DNA of 32,888 nucleotides from an uncultured Oscillospiraceae bacterium (GCA_944383185.1 CALWOS010000155.1:1-32888); one strand, 5' to 3'. Positions 15,811-27,909 are shown, counted from the first letter of the stretch. Notes: generated by a model from the letters alone, not told the origin. A program made the numbers and translations.

Positions 15811-16903
15811 GCAGCAGCAAGCCCCCTTGTTCCATATTTCCAAGCGGAAGGCCCTTCCCTGGTATCAGGCATGGGGCATCCGGGGCGCGGCCATCATCCT
15901 GGCCTTGGTCGTGTGCGCCGTGGCCACCACGCTGATGACCGGCGAGGACCCCATCCAGGTATACATCACCATGTTCGAGGGCGCTTTTGGCACCAGCCGG
16001 AAGATCTGGATCCTATGCCAGAATATCGCCATTTTGTTGTGTGTCTCCCTGGCGGTGACGCCGGCGTTCAAAATGCGCTTCTGGAACCTGGGCGCCGAGG
16101 GACAGGTGCTGGCGGGCGGCCTGGCCACCGCCGCATGCATGATCCTCCTGGGGGACAGCGTGCCCAACTGGCTGCTGATCTGCATTATGATTGTGGCCAG
16201 CATCGCCGCCGGGGCCATCTGGGGCCTCATTCCCGCTTTCTTCAAAGCCAAGTGGAACACCAACGAGACGCTCTTTACCCTGATGATGAACTACGTGGCG
16301 ACCCAGCTGGTGGCCTTCTTTGTCATCGTCTGGGAGGTACCCAAGGGCGCCGGCAAGATCGGCATCATCAACCAATCCTCTGAGGCAGGCTGGCTGCCGG
16401 TAATCGGCGGGCAGAAATACCTGCTGAACATCTTGATCGTGGCGGCGCTCACCATCGGCATGTACGTTTATCTCCAGTATACCAAGCACGGCTATGAGAT
16501 TTCCGTGGTGGGCGAGAGCGAACGCACCGCCCGCTATGTGGGCATCAAGGTGGAGAAGGTCATTTTGCGCACCATGCTCCTCTCCGGCGCCGTCTGCGGC
16601 ATTGCCGGGCTGCTGCTGGTGGGCGGCACGGACCACACCATTACCACCACCATCGCCGGCGGCCGGGGCTTTACCGCGGTCATGGTGGCTTGGCTGGCCA
16701 AGTTCAACCCCATCTTCATGGTCTTAACCACGTTTCTGTTGTCCTTCCTGGACCGGGGCGCCAGTGAGATCAGCACCATCTTCGGTTTGAACAGCTCCTT
16801 CGGGGACATTCTCACCGGTATTATCTTGTTCTTTATCATCGGCAGCGAGTTCTTTATCTCTTACAAGCTGCATTTCCGCACGTCTGGGAAGAAGGAGGGC
16901 TGA
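15797..16903 (+). CDS. Nucleoside ABC transporter permease (YufP/NupP-like)
   Basis: A 368-aa membrane protein with an N-terminal cytoplasmic segment and about ten hydrophobic helices. Motifs such as FWNLGAEGQVLAG near 93-105 and NETLFTLMMNYVA belong to the BMP-system permease family. It forms half of the channel with the next gene. GGGAGG is 5 nt before the ATG 15797; a GTG two codons earlier overlaps the ribosome site and is less likely. It starts inside the 3' end of the ATPase gene, so translation is coupled. Confidence 0.9.
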   Translation: MPMNKQQQAPLFHISKRKALPWYQAWGIRGAAIILALVVCAVATTLMTGEDPIQVYITMFEGAFGTSRKIWILCQNIAILLCVSLAVTPAFKMRFWNLGAEGQVLAGGLATAACMILLGDSVPNWLLICIMIVASIAAGAIWGLIPAFFKAKWNTNETLFTLMMNYVATQLVAFFVIVWEVPKGAGKIGIINQSSEAGWLPVIGGQKYLLNILIVAALTIGMYVYLQYTKHGYEISVVGESERTARYVGIKVEKVILRTMLLSGAVCGIAGLLLVGGTDHTITTTIAGGRGFTAVMVAWLAKFNPIFMVLTTFLLSFLDRGASEISTIFGLNSSFGDILTGIILFFIIGSEFFISYKLHFRTSGKKEG

Positions 16904-16908
16904 GGGAA

Positions 16909-17907
16909 ATGTTTTCATTCCTTGTGACTTTTATCCCCCGGGCCGTGGCCCAGGGCATCCCCCTGCTCTTCGGTGCTACCGGCGAGACCATCACGGAGAA
17001 GTCCGGCAACCTGAACCTGGGCATTCCCGGCATTATGTATGTGGGCGCCATCTGCGGCGTTATCGGCTCGTTCCTCTATGAGCAGTCTCTGCCTGCACCG
17101 GAGGCCATCAACGGCTTTTTGGCGGTGGTCATCCCCATGCTGGCCTGCCTGCTGGGCTCTCTGCTCATGGGGCTGCTGTACTGTTTCCTGACGGTCAGCC
17201 TCCGGGCCAACCAGAACGTCACGGGCCTTGCCATGACCACCTTCGGCGTGGGCTTCGGCAACTTCTTCGGCGGCTCCCTGATCAAACTCACCGGCAGCGA
17301 GGTGCCCTCCATCGCCCTGTCTGCCACCAGCAGCTTTTTCAGCCGGTCCCTGCCCTTTGCCGATTCCCTGGGCTGGTTTGGCCAGGTCTTTTTGAGCTAT
17401 GGCTTCCTGGCCTACCTGGCCATCATCATCGCACTGGCGGCCTCCTATTTCCTCAAGCATACCCGAACAGGGCTGCACCTGCGGGCTGTGGGCGAGAACC
17501 CGGCCACGGCGGACGCGGCCGGCATCAACATCAGCCGGTACAAGTATGCGGCTACCTGCGTGGGCAGCATGATTGCCGGCTTGGGCGGGCTGTACTATGT
17601 CATGGACTACGCCAGCGGCGTGTGGAGCAACAACGCTTTCGGAGACCGGGGCTGGCTGGCCATTGCCCTGGTTATCTTCACCGTCTGGCGGCCCAACGTG
17701 GGTATCTTGTCCTCCATCCTCTTCGGCGGGCTGTATATTCTGTATCTCTATATCCCCTCCGGCACGGACCTGTCCATCAAGGAACTCTACAAGATGCTCC
17801 CCTATCTGGTGACCATCTTGGTGCTCATCATGGTGAGCCTGCGGAAAAAGCGGGAAGACCAGCCTCCTGCGCACCTGGGGCTTGCCTACTTCCGAGAAGA
17901 ACGATAG
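16909..17907 (+). CDS. Nucleoside ABC transporter permease (YufQ/NupQ-like)
   Basis: A 332-aa polytopic membrane protein, second permease of the importer. The N-terminal segment PLLFGATGETITEKSGNLNL and the internal LRAVGENPATADAAGI are typical of this family. It begins 5 nt after the first permease, with AGGAGG near the preceding stop codon. A strong terminator follows, closing the operon. Confidence 0.92.
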   Translation: MFSFLVTFIPRAVAQGIPLLFGATGETITEKSGNLNLGIPGIMYVGAICGVIGSFLYEQSLPAPEAINGFLAVVIPMLACLLGSLLMGLLYCFLTVSLRANQNVTGLAMTTFGVGFGNFFGGSLIKLTGSEVPSIALSATSSFFSRSLPFADSLGWFGQVFLSYGFLAYLAIIIALAASYFLKHTRTGLHLRAVGENPATADAAGINISRYKYAATCVGSMIAGLGGLYYVMDYASGVWSNNAFGDRGWLAIALVIFTVWRPNVGILSSILFGGLYILYLYIPSGTDLSIKELYKMLPYLVTILVLIMVSLRKKREDQPPAHLGLAYFREER

Positions 17908-17922
17908 CGGAAGAACCATCGA

Positions 17923-17963
17923 AAAAGCGCCCGGACAGCTTTGCTGTCCGGGCGCTTTTCCCT
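17923..17963. terminator. Bidirectional intrinsic terminator
   Basis: A 17-bp perfect stem (17923-17939 with 17943-17959, loop TTT), A-rich on the left and T-rich on the right. It ends the importer operon on the plus strand and the acyltransferase-fold gene on the minus strand. Confidence 0.9.
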
Positions 17964-17972
17964 TTGTTTGGG

Positions 17973-18857
17973 TCAGAAAATGTCCTCCTCCACATGCTCC
18001 GGGGGCGTTTCCAGAAGCTGGGGGTTACGCATGTAGTGCTTGATGTACTTGAAGGCGGAAGCGTAATAGAACCCGTCGCAGATGCGCTCGTCTGTGACCA
18101 CGGTGTAGTCCACGTATTTCCGCTCCACAGGCCGGCCCGCGTCGTCCAACTCTACCGCGCGGCGTTTGGCGCCAAAGGACAGAAACAGAGGCAGGTTGCC
18201 GAAATTGTAGAGGTGGTGATAGATGGGCGGGATGCCCAGGGAGCCCAGGTCCGTGATGATCAGGGAGCCGTGGAAGGGGCTGGCGGCCAGGAGATTCGGC
18301 GGGATGAGGCCGAAGTAATCCATAAAATACAGCAGCTTTACCGCGATGCGCAGCAGGAACCGGGGCAGACGGCACAGCGCCGCGGCCACGTCCTCGGTGT
18401 TGTTGGTCTCGTCGCTGGCCTTGATCTCCTCCACCTTCTCCGTGAGCTTCCGGTACACGTCGTACACTGTATCTGTGGGATCAAAGATCACTTTGATGGC
18501 GGTGTCCGGGGCGTTGGGGTCCATGCCGCGCTTCACCACCATGTTCACAGTGATGTCATACCGGGCATAGACCCGCTGGCCGGAGACGAAGCGGTTGATG
18601 CCGGGACGGCTGGCCACGGTGCGCACATAGGCCGCAAGGATCAGATGGAGAAAACCCAACCCCTTGTAGCCCTCCGCACGCTGGCGCCGGAGCCACCGGT
18701 CAATGTCGCTGACCTCGATTTTGTCGGAGAAGTAGTTGCTGGCGTCGTTCCGGTCCTTCATGACGAAGGGGATGAACTTGAAATAAGGCGCCAGGGAACG
18801 GAGCAGGCGGCCGTCGTTCCGGTCCCCGAAGCGCCGTTTGTAGTGGATATCTGCCAT
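17973..18857 (-). CDS. Stand-alone acyltransferase-fold (2-oxoacid dehydrogenase E2 / CAT-like) protein with altered active site
   Basis: A 294-aa protein resembling the E2 catalytic / chloramphenicol acetyltransferase fold, without lipoyl or E1/E3-binding domains. The core segments are GSLIITDLGSLGIPPIYHHL and, at 256-262, DERICDG. In E2 and CAT enzymes this motif is DHRxxDG or HHxxxDG, with His as general base; here the expected His is Glu257, while Arg258, Asp261 and Gly262 remain. Ordinary acetyltransferase chemistry is therefore doubtful. AAGGAGG lies 8 nt before the ATG at 18855-18857; an earlier in-frame start lacks a site. It is a single gene between the importer and V-ATPase operons with its own promoter. 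Residues about 178-195 are hydrophobic and could touch membrane. Function unknown. Confidence 0.75.
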   Translation of the reverse strand: MADIHYKRRFGDRNDGRLLRSLAPYFKFIPFVMKDRNDASNYFSDKIEVSDIDRWLRRQRAEGYKGLGFLHLILAAYVRTVASRPGINRFVSGQRVYARYDITVNMVVKRGMDPNAPDTAIKVIFDPTDTVYDVYRKLTEKVEEIKASDETNNTEDVAAALCRLPRFLLRIAVKLLYFMDYFGLIPPNLLAASPFHGSLIITDLGSLGIPPIYHHLYNFGNLPLFLSFGAKRRAVELDDAGRPVERKYVDYTVVTDERICDGFYYASAFKYIKHYMRNPQLLETPPEHVEEDIF

Positions 18858-18904
18858 ATGTGGAACCTCCTTGAGGATAACGGGCGATTGCGTCATACAC
18901 AGTC

Positions 18905-18933
18905 ATTATACCGGCTGGCCGGATAATATGCAA
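18905..18933 (-). promoter_or_regulatory. Promoter of the acyltransferase-fold gene
   Basis: On the minus strand, TTGCAT (18933-18928), 17 bp, perfect TATAAT (18910-18905). The start near 18898 leaves a leader of about 40 nt. Confidence 0.75.
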
Positions 18934-19059
18934 GAAAAAGCACCGGTTTTTCTGTTTGCGGCTTAAAAATTGTAGGATAATACAATACTTTAAAAAAATT
19001 CACAAAAACTATGCTATTTTTTTGTCAAAGAACGGGATCTGTTTTTCGCGGCGAATCCG

Positions 19060-19098
19060 TTGCGTTTGCAGAAAAAATCCTTTATGATATATGATAAT
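19060..19098 (+). promoter_or_regulatory. Promoter region of the V-type ATPase operon
   Basis: TTGCGT (19060-19065), 17 bp, TATGAT (19083-19088). An overlapping option, TTGCAG (19066-19071) with TATGAT (19090-19095), may also work. The surrounding 18960-19100 is AT-rich and otherwise empty. Confidence 0.6.
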
Positions 19099-19104
19099 GT
19101 GGAG

Positions 19105-19186
19105 TAGAATTCGACATTTCGTTTTCGTTGGAAAGCACAGAAACAGCTAGGGGCTGCTGTGACGAAACCGGCAATGCGGAATTCTA
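19105..19186 (+). promoter_or_regulatory. Foldable leader of the V-type ATPase transcript
   Basis: Nested complementary segments are visible: TAGAATTC (19105-19112) with GAATTCTA (19179-19186), TTTCGT (19117-19122) with ACGAAA (19162-19167), and an inner CAGC...GCTG pair. This would give one compact arm or junction ending about 12 nt before the ribosome site GGGAGG. No terminator follows, so if regulatory it would act on translation. Class unknown; a Na+-sensing RNA is a hypothesis only. Confidence 0.45.
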
Positions 19187-19211
19187 AGTTTTCCCAGCGG
19201 GAGGTGTTGGA

Positions 19212-19526
19212 ATGTCCCTGGAAGCGATAGAACGCATCCAAGAAGCGGAGGAGAGTGCAAGGCGCCGGAAGGCCGAGGCCCAAGCCGAGGCAAAGAAGGC
19301 GCTGAGCGAAGCCGAAGCCGCGGGCCAGGCAGCCATTGCGGCGGCCAAGGCCCAAGCGGGGGAGGAACTTTACGGCCTGCGGGCAAAGGCGGAGGCCAAG
19401 GCCGCCCAGGAAGCGGCGGCTGTGGCCAGCAATACGGAAAACCGCCTGGCCAGTATGCGCGTGAAGGCCGAGGGCCGCCTGGAAAAAGCGGCCGATCTTA
19501 TTGTGGAAAGGATCGTGAACAGCTAA
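19212..19526 (+). CDS. V-type ATPase peripheral-stalk subunit (G/H type, NtpF-like)
   Basis: A 104-aa Ala/Glu/Lys-rich protein predicted almost wholly as a long amphipathic coiled coil. It matches the small peripheral-stalk partner of subunit E, called NtpF in Enterococcus hirae and subunit H in archaeal-type ATPases. It holds the catalytic head still against rotor torque. GGGAGG precedes the ATG by about 6 nt. First gene of the operon; its stop codon directly abuts the ATG of subunit I. Confidence 0.85.
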   Translation: MSLEAIERIQEAEESARRRKAEAQAEAKKALSEAEAAGQAAIAAAKAQAGEELYGLRAKAEAKAAQEAAAVASNTENRLASMRVKAEGRLEKAADLIVERIVNS

Positions 19527-22006
<2,480 letters not shown>

Positions 22007-22044
22007 GCCGTCCGGGACATCACCGGAAAGGCTGGTAAACGCAT

Positions 22045-22635
22045 ATGAACGGAATTGAAAAGATCACAGCAAGGATCGAGTCCGACGCCAGCGCCGACGT
22101 GGAGGCCATCCGGGCCGAGGCGGAGGCCAAGTGTCAGGAGATCCGCGCTGCATACGATCAGAAGGCCCAGGACGCCTACTGGACCATCGTCAAGGCCGGG
22201 GCGGAGGAGTGTGAACAGAACGTCCTCCGGGCCAGCCGCACCGCCGGCATGGAGTCGAAGAAAACCGTACTGGCCATGAAGCAGGACATGGTTTCCCAGG
22301 CCTTTGACATGGCTATGGAAAAGCTGCTGTCCATGCCGGAGAAGCGCTATGTGGACTTCCTGGCCAAGCAGGCCGCCGCGGCGGCCCGGAAGGGTACGGA
22401 GCGCGTGGCCCTCAACGCCGCGGATCTGGAAAAGGTGGGTCCCCAGGTGGTGAAGGCCGCCAACGCCCTCCTGGACGGTGGGAAGCTGACCCTGGCCAAG
22501 AAACCTGTCGGCATCCGAGGCGGGCTTATCCTCCAGGACGGCGACATTCAGATCAATTGCAGCATCGAGCAGCTTATGGAGCAGTATCGCGGCCATTTGG
22601 CCGCCCAGGTTGCCGAGGTGCTGTTTGAGGCCTGA
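22045..22635 (+). CDS. ntpE: V-type ATPase subunit E (peripheral stalk)
   Basis: A 196-aa protein with an N-terminal charged coiled coil (about 1-90, many DAxADVEAIRAEAEAK-like heptads) and a C-terminal globular domain ending in QLMEQYRGHLAAQVAEVLF. This is the architecture of subunit E, which pairs with the G/H-type subunit of the first gene to form the outer stalk. The ribosome site is weak (GGAAAGG about 13 nt upstream). It lies 38 bp after ntpK. Confidence 0.9.
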   Translation: MNGIEKITARIESDASADVEAIRAEAEAKCQEIRAAYDQKAQDAYWTIVKAGAEECEQNVLRASRTAGMESKKTVLAMKQDMVSQAFDMAMEKLLSMPEKRYVDFLAKQAAAAARKGTERVALNAADLEKVGPQVVKAANALLDGGKLTLAKKPVGIRGGLILQDGDIQINCSIEQLMEQYRGHLAAQVAEVLFEA

Positions 22636-22664
22636 ACACATCGCCGGCGCAAGGAGGGAAGAAC

Positions 22665-23669
22665 TTGTCTAATGTGAAACATAAGGACACAGATTATCTG
22701 TTTTTGTCCACCATGCTCCGTGCGCGGGAACCCCGGATGCTGACCCGGGAAAAGGCCATGCGTATGCTGGATGCCTCCAGCTTTGAGGAGGCGGCCAAGC
22801 AGTTGGTGGACTGCGGCTATCCGGACATGTCCGGCATGACCGCCGGCGAGATCGAGGACACGCTGGCCCAGCGCCGCGCAACGGCATTCCAGGAACTGGC
22901 GCAGCTCTCTCCGGAGTCCGGGCTCATCGACGTGTTCCGGATGAAATACGACTATCATAACGCCAAAACCCTCATTAAGGCCGAGGGCGCCGGCGTCGAC
23001 GGGGCGCGGCTGCTGTCCCGCGCCGGGCGTATTTCCCCGGAGCAACTGGCGGAGGCCTACCACAACGAGAACTTCATCAGTATTCCCGGGCGTTTGGCCT
23101 CGGGCATGACGGAGGCCAAGAGCATCCTGGCCCGGACGTCTAACCCCCAGCTGGCGGACTTTGCCCTGGACAAGGCCTATTTTGCCGAGCTCTTGGAGAC
23201 GGCGGAACGCTTGGACAGCGATTTCCTTACCGGCTATGCGCAGGCGCAGATCGACAGCGCCAACCTCCGGGCGGCGGTGCGCACCCTGCGCATGGGCCGG
23301 GATACGGACTTTCTCCGCCAGGCCCTGGTTCCCGGGGGAACTTTGGGGCCGGATCGGATTCTGGGCGCCGCGTCCTCGGGCGAAGGGCTGGCCGCGCTGT
23401 TTGCCACCACGGCGGTGGCAGAGGCCGCGGCGCTGAGCGCCAGCGCCGCCTCCGGCGGAACGCTGACGGCTTTTGAGCTCAGCTGCGACGATGCCGTGAC
23501 CAACTATCTCCGCAAGGCCAAGCTCAAGGGTTTTGGCGAAGAGCCGGTTATCGCCTACATGGCCGCCCTGGAGGCGGAGATCACCGCCGCCAGGATGATC
23601 CTGACGGGACGGCTGTCCGGCATCGCGCCGGCGGTTATCCGGGAAAGGCTGCGTGAGACTTATGCTTAA
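22665..23669 (+). CDS. ntpC: V-type ATPase subunit C (V0 d-type, central stalk socket)
   Basis: A 334-aa soluble protein of the V-type subunit C / d family. It begins near YLFLSTMLRAREPRML and includes FRMKYDYHNAKTLIKAE, a conserved segment. It caps the K ring and links it to the D-F shaft. It starts with TTG at 22665, six nt after AAGGAGGG, with no better ATG. It overlaps the subunit F gene by 8 nt. Confidence 0.92.
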   Translation: MSNVKHKDTDYLFLSTMLRAREPRMLTREKAMRMLDASSFEEAAKQLVDCGYPDMSGMTAGEIEDTLAQRRATAFQELAQLSPESGLIDVFRMKYDYHNAKTLIKAEGAGVDGARLLSRAGRISPEQLAEAYHNENFISIPGRLASGMTEAKSILARTSNPQLADFALDKAYFAELLETAERLDSDFLTGYAQAQIDSANLRAAVRTLRMGRDTDFLRQALVPGGTLGPDRILGAASSGEGLAALFATTAVAEAAALSASAASGGTLTAFELSCDDAVTNYLRKAKLKGFGEEPVIAYMAALEAEITAARMILTGRLSGIAPAVIRERLRETYA

Positions 23670-23982
23670 GATTGCCGTAATCGGCGGCCGGGAGACGGTG
23701 ATGGGCTTCAAGGCCCTGGGCCTGGAGACCCGGCCCGCCGCCAATGCCGACGAGGCCCGCCGCATTCTCCACACCCTGGCAAGGTCTGAAGAGGACTACG
23801 CCATTATCTATGTGGAGGAGACTTTTGCGGCGGATGGGGACATGGCCCGGGAAATCGCCCGGTACAAGGACCTCCCCAAACCCGCCGTGATCCTGATCCC
23901 CGGCCGGGAAGGCCCTCTGGGACTGGGGCAGCAGGCCCTTCAGGAGGCTGTGGAGCGCGCTGTGGGAAGCGACATCCTGTGA
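23662..23982 (+). CDS. ntpG: V-type ATPase subunit F (central stalk; NtpG in E. hirae naming)
   Basis: A 106-aa protein beginning MLKIAVIGGRETVMGFKALG, the conserved opening of subunit F, which binds subunit D in the rotor shaft. A GTG three codons upstream (23653) is in frame, but homologous proteins start at the ATG chosen here. It overlaps ntpC by 8 nt, so it is probably translated by coupling; AAAGG at 23644-23648 is the only nearby site. Fifty-four bp separate it from ntpA. Confidence 0.92.
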   Translation: MLKIAVIGGRETVMGFKALGLETRPAANADEARRILHTLARSEEDYAIIYVEETFAADGDMAREIARYKDLPKPAVILIPGREGPLGLGQQALQEAVERAVGSDIL

Positions 23983-24036
23983 CGTGCGCTTCGACGTGCC
24001 GTTTTTCCTGCGAACCTAATGAAAGAAGGTAGGTTT

Positions 24037-25806
24037 ATGAGTGGTAAAGTAACGAAGGTGTCCGGGCCTCTGGTGGTTGCCAACGGGCTTGCGGACGCCA
24101 ACGTCTCCGACGTGGTTCGCGTCGGTGAGCAGAAGCTCATTGGCGAAATTCTGAATATGACCGGCGACGCGGCCTCCATCCAGGTCTATGAGGAGACCTC
24201 CGGCCTGGGGCCGGGGGCGGTGGTGGAGACCACCGGCTTCCCGTTGTCCGTGGAACTGGGGCCGGGCCTGCTGGAAGGCATTTATGACGGGATCCAGCGC
24301 CCCCTGACCGTGATCCGGGAGATGACCGGCCCCACCATCGCCAGGGGCATCACTGTCCCGGCTCTGGACCGGGAAAAGGCGTGGGATTTCCAGCCCACCG
24401 CCAAGGTAGGGGACAACGTGGTCCCCGGCGACATCATCGGCACGGTCCAGGAGACCAGCGCCATCCTCCACAAGATCATGGTGCCCATGGGGGTCAGCGG
24501 CCAGATCGTTGCCATCCAGGCGGGGCAGTACACCGTGGAGGACACCGTCTGCCTGGTGAAGGGAGACGACGGCAAGGACCACCAGCTCACCATGATGCAG
24601 AAGTGGCCGGTCCGTGTGAACCGGCCTTATACCCGCAAGCAGGTGCCCCTGCGTCCCCTTTGCTCCGGCCAGCGGGTCATTGACACCATGTTCCCCCTGG
24701 CCAAAGGCGGCACCGCCGCGGTCCCCGGCCCCTTCGGAAGCGGCAAGACCGTGGTGCAGCACCAGCTGGCCAAGTGGTCCGATGTGGACGTAGTGGTCTA
24801 TATCGGCTGCGGCGAGCGCGGCAATGAGATGACCGACGTGCTCATGGAGTTCCCCGAGCTGAAAGACCCCCGCACCGGCGAGCCTCTGATGAAGCGCACC
24901 GTGCTCATCGCCAACACCTCCGATATGCCCGTGGCCGCCCGTGAGGCGTCCATCTATACCGGCATCACCATCGCCGAGTATTTCCGCGACATGGGCTACG
25001 ACGTAGCTGTCATCGCCGATTCCACCTCCCGCTGGGCCGAGGCCCTCCGCGAGATGTCCGGCCGTCTGGAAGAGATGCCCGGTGAAGAGGGCTATCCCGC
25101 ATACCTGGCTTCCCGCCTGGCCCAGTTCTATGAGCGGGCCGGCGTGGTGGAGTGCCTGGGCAGCGACCAGCGTGTGGGCTCCCTGACCGCCATCGGCGCC
25201 GTGTCCCCTCCGGGCGGCGATACCTCTGAGCCTGTGAGCCAGGCCACCATGCGTATCGTCAAGGTGTTCTGGGGCCTGGATTCCTCCCTGGCCTATGCCC
25301 GCCACTTCCCGGCCATCAACTGGCTGACCTCCTACTCTTTGTATCTGGACAGCCTCAAACCCTGGTTCGATGAAAACTTCGGCGTGGAGTTCATGGCCCA
25401 CCGCGACAAGGCCATGAGCATCCTCCAGGAGGAGGCCGAGCTCCAGGAAATCGTCCGTCTGGTGGGCCAGGACAGCCTCTCTCCCAACGATAGGCTGACC
25501 CTGGAGACCGCCAAGATGATCCGGGAGGACTTCCTCCAGCAAAACGCCTTTGTGGACATCGACAGCTATTCCGACTACCGACGCCAGGCCCTGCTGCTGG
25601 GCCTGATCCTGGATTACGACAAGCTCTGCCGCGCCGCTTTGACCTCCGGCGCGGATCTCAACCGCATGTTTGTGATCCCCGCCCGGGAGCGCATTGGCCG
25701 CGCCAAGAGCGTGGAGGCTGACAAGTACGAGAGCGCCTATGCCGAGATCGCCGCCGAAATGAAGGCCGAGATCGAGGAGATCGCCGCAGGAGGTGAGGAG
25801 CTGTGA
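24037..25806 (+). CDS. ntpA: V-type ATPase catalytic subunit A
   Basis: A 589-aa catalytic subunit. The beta-barrel start ([16 protein letters not shown]) is followed by the A-subunit-specific insertion, then the P-loop GPFGSGKT at 231-238 and [13 protein letters not shown]. It hydrolyses or makes ATP at the A-B interface. An ATG six codons earlier is in frame, but GAAGG lies 7 nt before the ATG at 24037 and the family starts here. It ends in a GTGA overlap with ntpB. Length is typical. Confidence 0.97.
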   Translation: MSGKVTKVSGPLVVANGLADANVSDVVRVGEQKLIGEILNMTGDAASIQVYEETSGLGPGAVVETTGFPLSVELGPGLLEGIYDGIQRPLTVIREMTGPTIARGITVPALDREKAWDFQPTAKVGDNVVPGDIIGTVQETSAILHKIMVPMGVSGQIVAIQAGQYTVEDTVCLVKGDDGKDHQLTMMQKWPVRVNRPYTRKQVPLRPLCSGQRVIDTMFPLAKGGTAAVPGPFGSGKTVVQHQLAKWSDVDVVVYIGCGERGNEMTDVLMEFPELKDPRTGEPLMKRTVLIANTSDMPVAAREASIYTGITIAEYFRDMGYDVAVIADSTSRWAEALREMSGRLEEMPGEEGYPAYLASRLAQFYERAGVVECLGSDQRVGSLTAIGAVSPPGGDTSEPVSQATMRIVKVFWGLDSSLAYARHFPAINWLTSYSLYLDSLKPWFDENFGVEFMAHRDKAMSILQEEAELQEIVRLVGQDSLSPNDRLTLETAKMIREDFLQQNAFVDIDSYSDYRRQALLLGLILDYDKLCRAALTSGADLNRMFVIPARERIGRAKSVEADKYESAYAEIAAEMKAEIEEIAAGGEEL

Positions 25807-27176
25807 TCAAAGAGTACAAGACGATCAAGGAAGTCGCCAGCCCTCTGATGCTGGTGCAGAACGTGGAAGGCGTCACCTACGACGAGCTGGCCGAGATCGA
25901 GTTGCCCAACGGGGAAGTCCGCCGGGGCAAGGTGCTGGAAGTGGACGGGGACACCGCCGTGCTCCAGCTCTATGAGTCCGCTGCCGGCATCAATCTGGCC
26001 GAGAGCAAGGTCCGCTTCCTGGGCCACCCCCTGGAGCTGGCGGTGAGCGAGGATATGCTTGGCCGCGTGTTCAACGGCGTGGGCCTGCCCATTGACGGCG
26101 GTCCCGACATCCTGGCGGAGGCCTATCTGGATGTGAACGGCCTGCCCATGAACCCCGCCGCCCGGGCCTACCCCGCCGAGTTCATCCAGACCGGCGTGAG
26201 CACCATCGACGGGCTGAACACCCTGGTGCGGGGACAGAAGCTGCCCATCTTCTCCTGCTCCGGCCTGCCCCACGCCGCCCTGGCTGCGCAGATCGCCCGT
26301 CAGGCCAAGGTGCTGGGCACCGAGAGCAGCTTCGCCGTGGTCTTCGCGGCCATCGGCATCACCTTTGAGGAGTCCGAGTACTTTGTCCAGGAGTTCCGGC
26401 GCACCGGCGCCATTGACAGGACCGTGCTGTTTACGAACCTGGCCAACGACCCCGCCGTGGAGCGTATCGCCACGCCGCGTATGGCCCTCACCGCCGCGGA
26501 GTATCTGGCCTTTGAAAAAGACATGCACGTGCTGGTCATCCTGACGGACATCACCAACTACGCCGAAGCGCTTCGGGAGATCTCCGCTGCCAAGAAGGAG
26601 GTTCCCGGCCGCCGCGGCTACCCCGGCTATCTGTACACCGACCTGGCCACCATGTACGAGCGGGCCGGCCGGCGCCTGGGCAAGGCGGGCTCCATTACCA
26701 TGATCCCCATCCTCACCATGCCCGAGGATGACAAGACCCACCCCATCCCCGACCTCACCGGCTATATCACCGAGGGGCAGATCATCCTCTCCCGGGAACT
26801 CCACCGCAAGGGCATCGTGCCCCCGGTGGATGTGCTGCCCAGCCTGAGCCGTCTGAAGGACAAGGGCATCGGCGCCGGCAAGACCCGGGAGGACCACTCC
26901 GGCACCATGAACCAGCTCTTCGCCGCCTATGCCCGAGGCAAGGACGCCAAGGAGCTCATGACCATCCTGGGCGAAGCCGCCCTGAGCGACACCGACAAGC
27001 TCTATGCCAAATTCGCCGAGGAGTTTGAGGAAAAGTACGTCAACCAGGGCAACGACACCAACCGGAGCATTGAGGAAACCCTGGACCTGGGCTGGGAGCT
27101 GTTGAGCATCCTGCCCACCGCGGAACTCAAGCGCGTCAAGCCGGAGTACATCGAGAAGTATATGCCCAAAAAGTAA
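25803..27176 (+). CDS. ntpB: V-type ATPase regulatory subunit B
   Basis: A 457-aa non-catalytic partner of subunit A. It starts [22 protein letters not shown] (read from residue 2), continues through [16 protein letters not shown] (the P-loop position has no GKT, as normal for B), and has [17 protein letters not shown]. The start codon is GTG at 25803, overlapping the ntpA stop (GTGA), with AGGAGG 9 nt upstream, so the two are produced in fixed ratio. Length is typical. Confidence 0.97.
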   Translation: MIKEYKTIKEVASPLMLVQNVEGVTYDELAEIELPNGEVRRGKVLEVDGDTAVLQLYESAAGINLAESKVRFLGHPLELAVSEDMLGRVFNGVGLPIDGGPDILAEAYLDVNGLPMNPAARAYPAEFIQTGVSTIDGLNTLVRGQKLPIFSCSGLPHAALAAQIARQAKVLGTESSFAVVFAAIGITFEESEYFVQEFRRTGAIDRTVLFTNLANDPAVERIATPRMALTAAEYLAFEKDMHVLVILTDITNYAEALREISAAKKEVPGRRGYPGYLYTDLATMYERAGRRLGKAGSITMIPILTMPEDDKTHPIPDLTGYITEGQIILSRELHRKGIVPPVDVLPSLSRLKDKGIGAGKTREDHSGTMNQLFAAYARGKDAKELMTILGEAALSDTDKLYAKFAEEFEEKYVNQGNDTNRSIEETLDLGWELLSILPTAELKRVKPEYIEKYMPKK

Positions 27177-27211
27177 GGCCCCTGGAAAATCCCCGTGAAT
27201 GAGGTGATACC

Positions 27212-27856
27212 ATGGCAATCACACCAACCAGAATGGTCCTCAACCAACTGAAGGGCCGCCTGAAGACTGCCACCCGGGGCCACAAGCTGCTCAAGGACAA
27301 GCGGGATGAGCTCATGCGCCAGTTCATGGACGTGATCCGTAAGAACAAGGAGCTCCGCGCCCGGGTGGAACAGGGCCTCACCGAGGCCTTTTCCGCCTTG
27401 ACCGTGGCCAGCGCCATCATGTCCCCGGAGATGCTGGAGCAGTCCCTGCTGTATCCCCGGCAGAGTGTGGAGCTGGGCATGCGCTTCCAGAACATCATGA
27501 GCGTGAACGTCCCCGTGTACAGCTTCAAGACCCGCAGCGAGGACAGCGCCGACATCTTCAGCTACGGCTTTGCCCAGACCTCCGGTGAACTGGACGACGC
27601 CCTCACCCGCCTGGGCGAGGTGTTCCAGGACATGCTGGAGCTGGCTCAGGTGGAAAAGACCATGCAGATGCTGGCCCAGGAGATTGAAAAGACCCGCCGC
27701 CGGGTAAACGCCCTGGAATATGTGATGATACCGGAGATGCAGGAGAACATCAAATACATCTCCATGAAACTGGAGGAGAACGAAAACTCCACCAAAGTCC
27801 GCTTGATGAAAGTCAAGGAAATGGTCCTCCAGAAGGCCCACAACTTCCAGTACTAA
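27212..27856 (+). CDS. ntpD: V-type ATPase subunit D (central rotor shaft)
   Basis: A 214-aa protein whose N- and C-terminal parts form a long antiparallel coiled coil. It starts with the conserved TPTRMVLNQLKGRLKTATRGHKLLKDKRDEL-type segment (split over residues 4-34) and contains RRRVNALEYVMIPEM. It is the axle turning inside the A3B3 head. GAGGTG is a few nt before the ATG. Last gene of the operon, followed by a terminator. Confidence 0.95.
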   Translation: MAITPTRMVLNQLKGRLKTATRGHKLLKDKRDELMRQFMDVIRKNKELRARVEQGLTEAFSALTVASAIMSPEMLEQSLLYPRQSVELGMRFQNIMSVNVPVYSFKTRSEDSADIFSYGFAQTSGELDDALTRLGEVFQDMLELAQVEKTMQMLAQEIEKTRRRVNALEYVMIPEMQENIKYISMKLEENENSTKVRLMKVKEMVLQKAHNFQY

Positions 27857-27873
27857 GCCCCCAACGGCACAGC

Positions 27874-27909
27874 AAAAACCGCGGCCCCTGTCCGGGGACC
27901 GCGGTTTTT
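27874..27909 (+). terminator. Intrinsic terminator of the V-type ATPase operon
   Basis: An 11-bp stem AAAAACCGCGG / CCGCGGTTTTT (27874-27884 with 27899-27909), continued by CCCC/GGGG after a one-base bulge, ends in TTTTTG. It is 17 bp after the ntpD stop. Confidence 0.9.
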
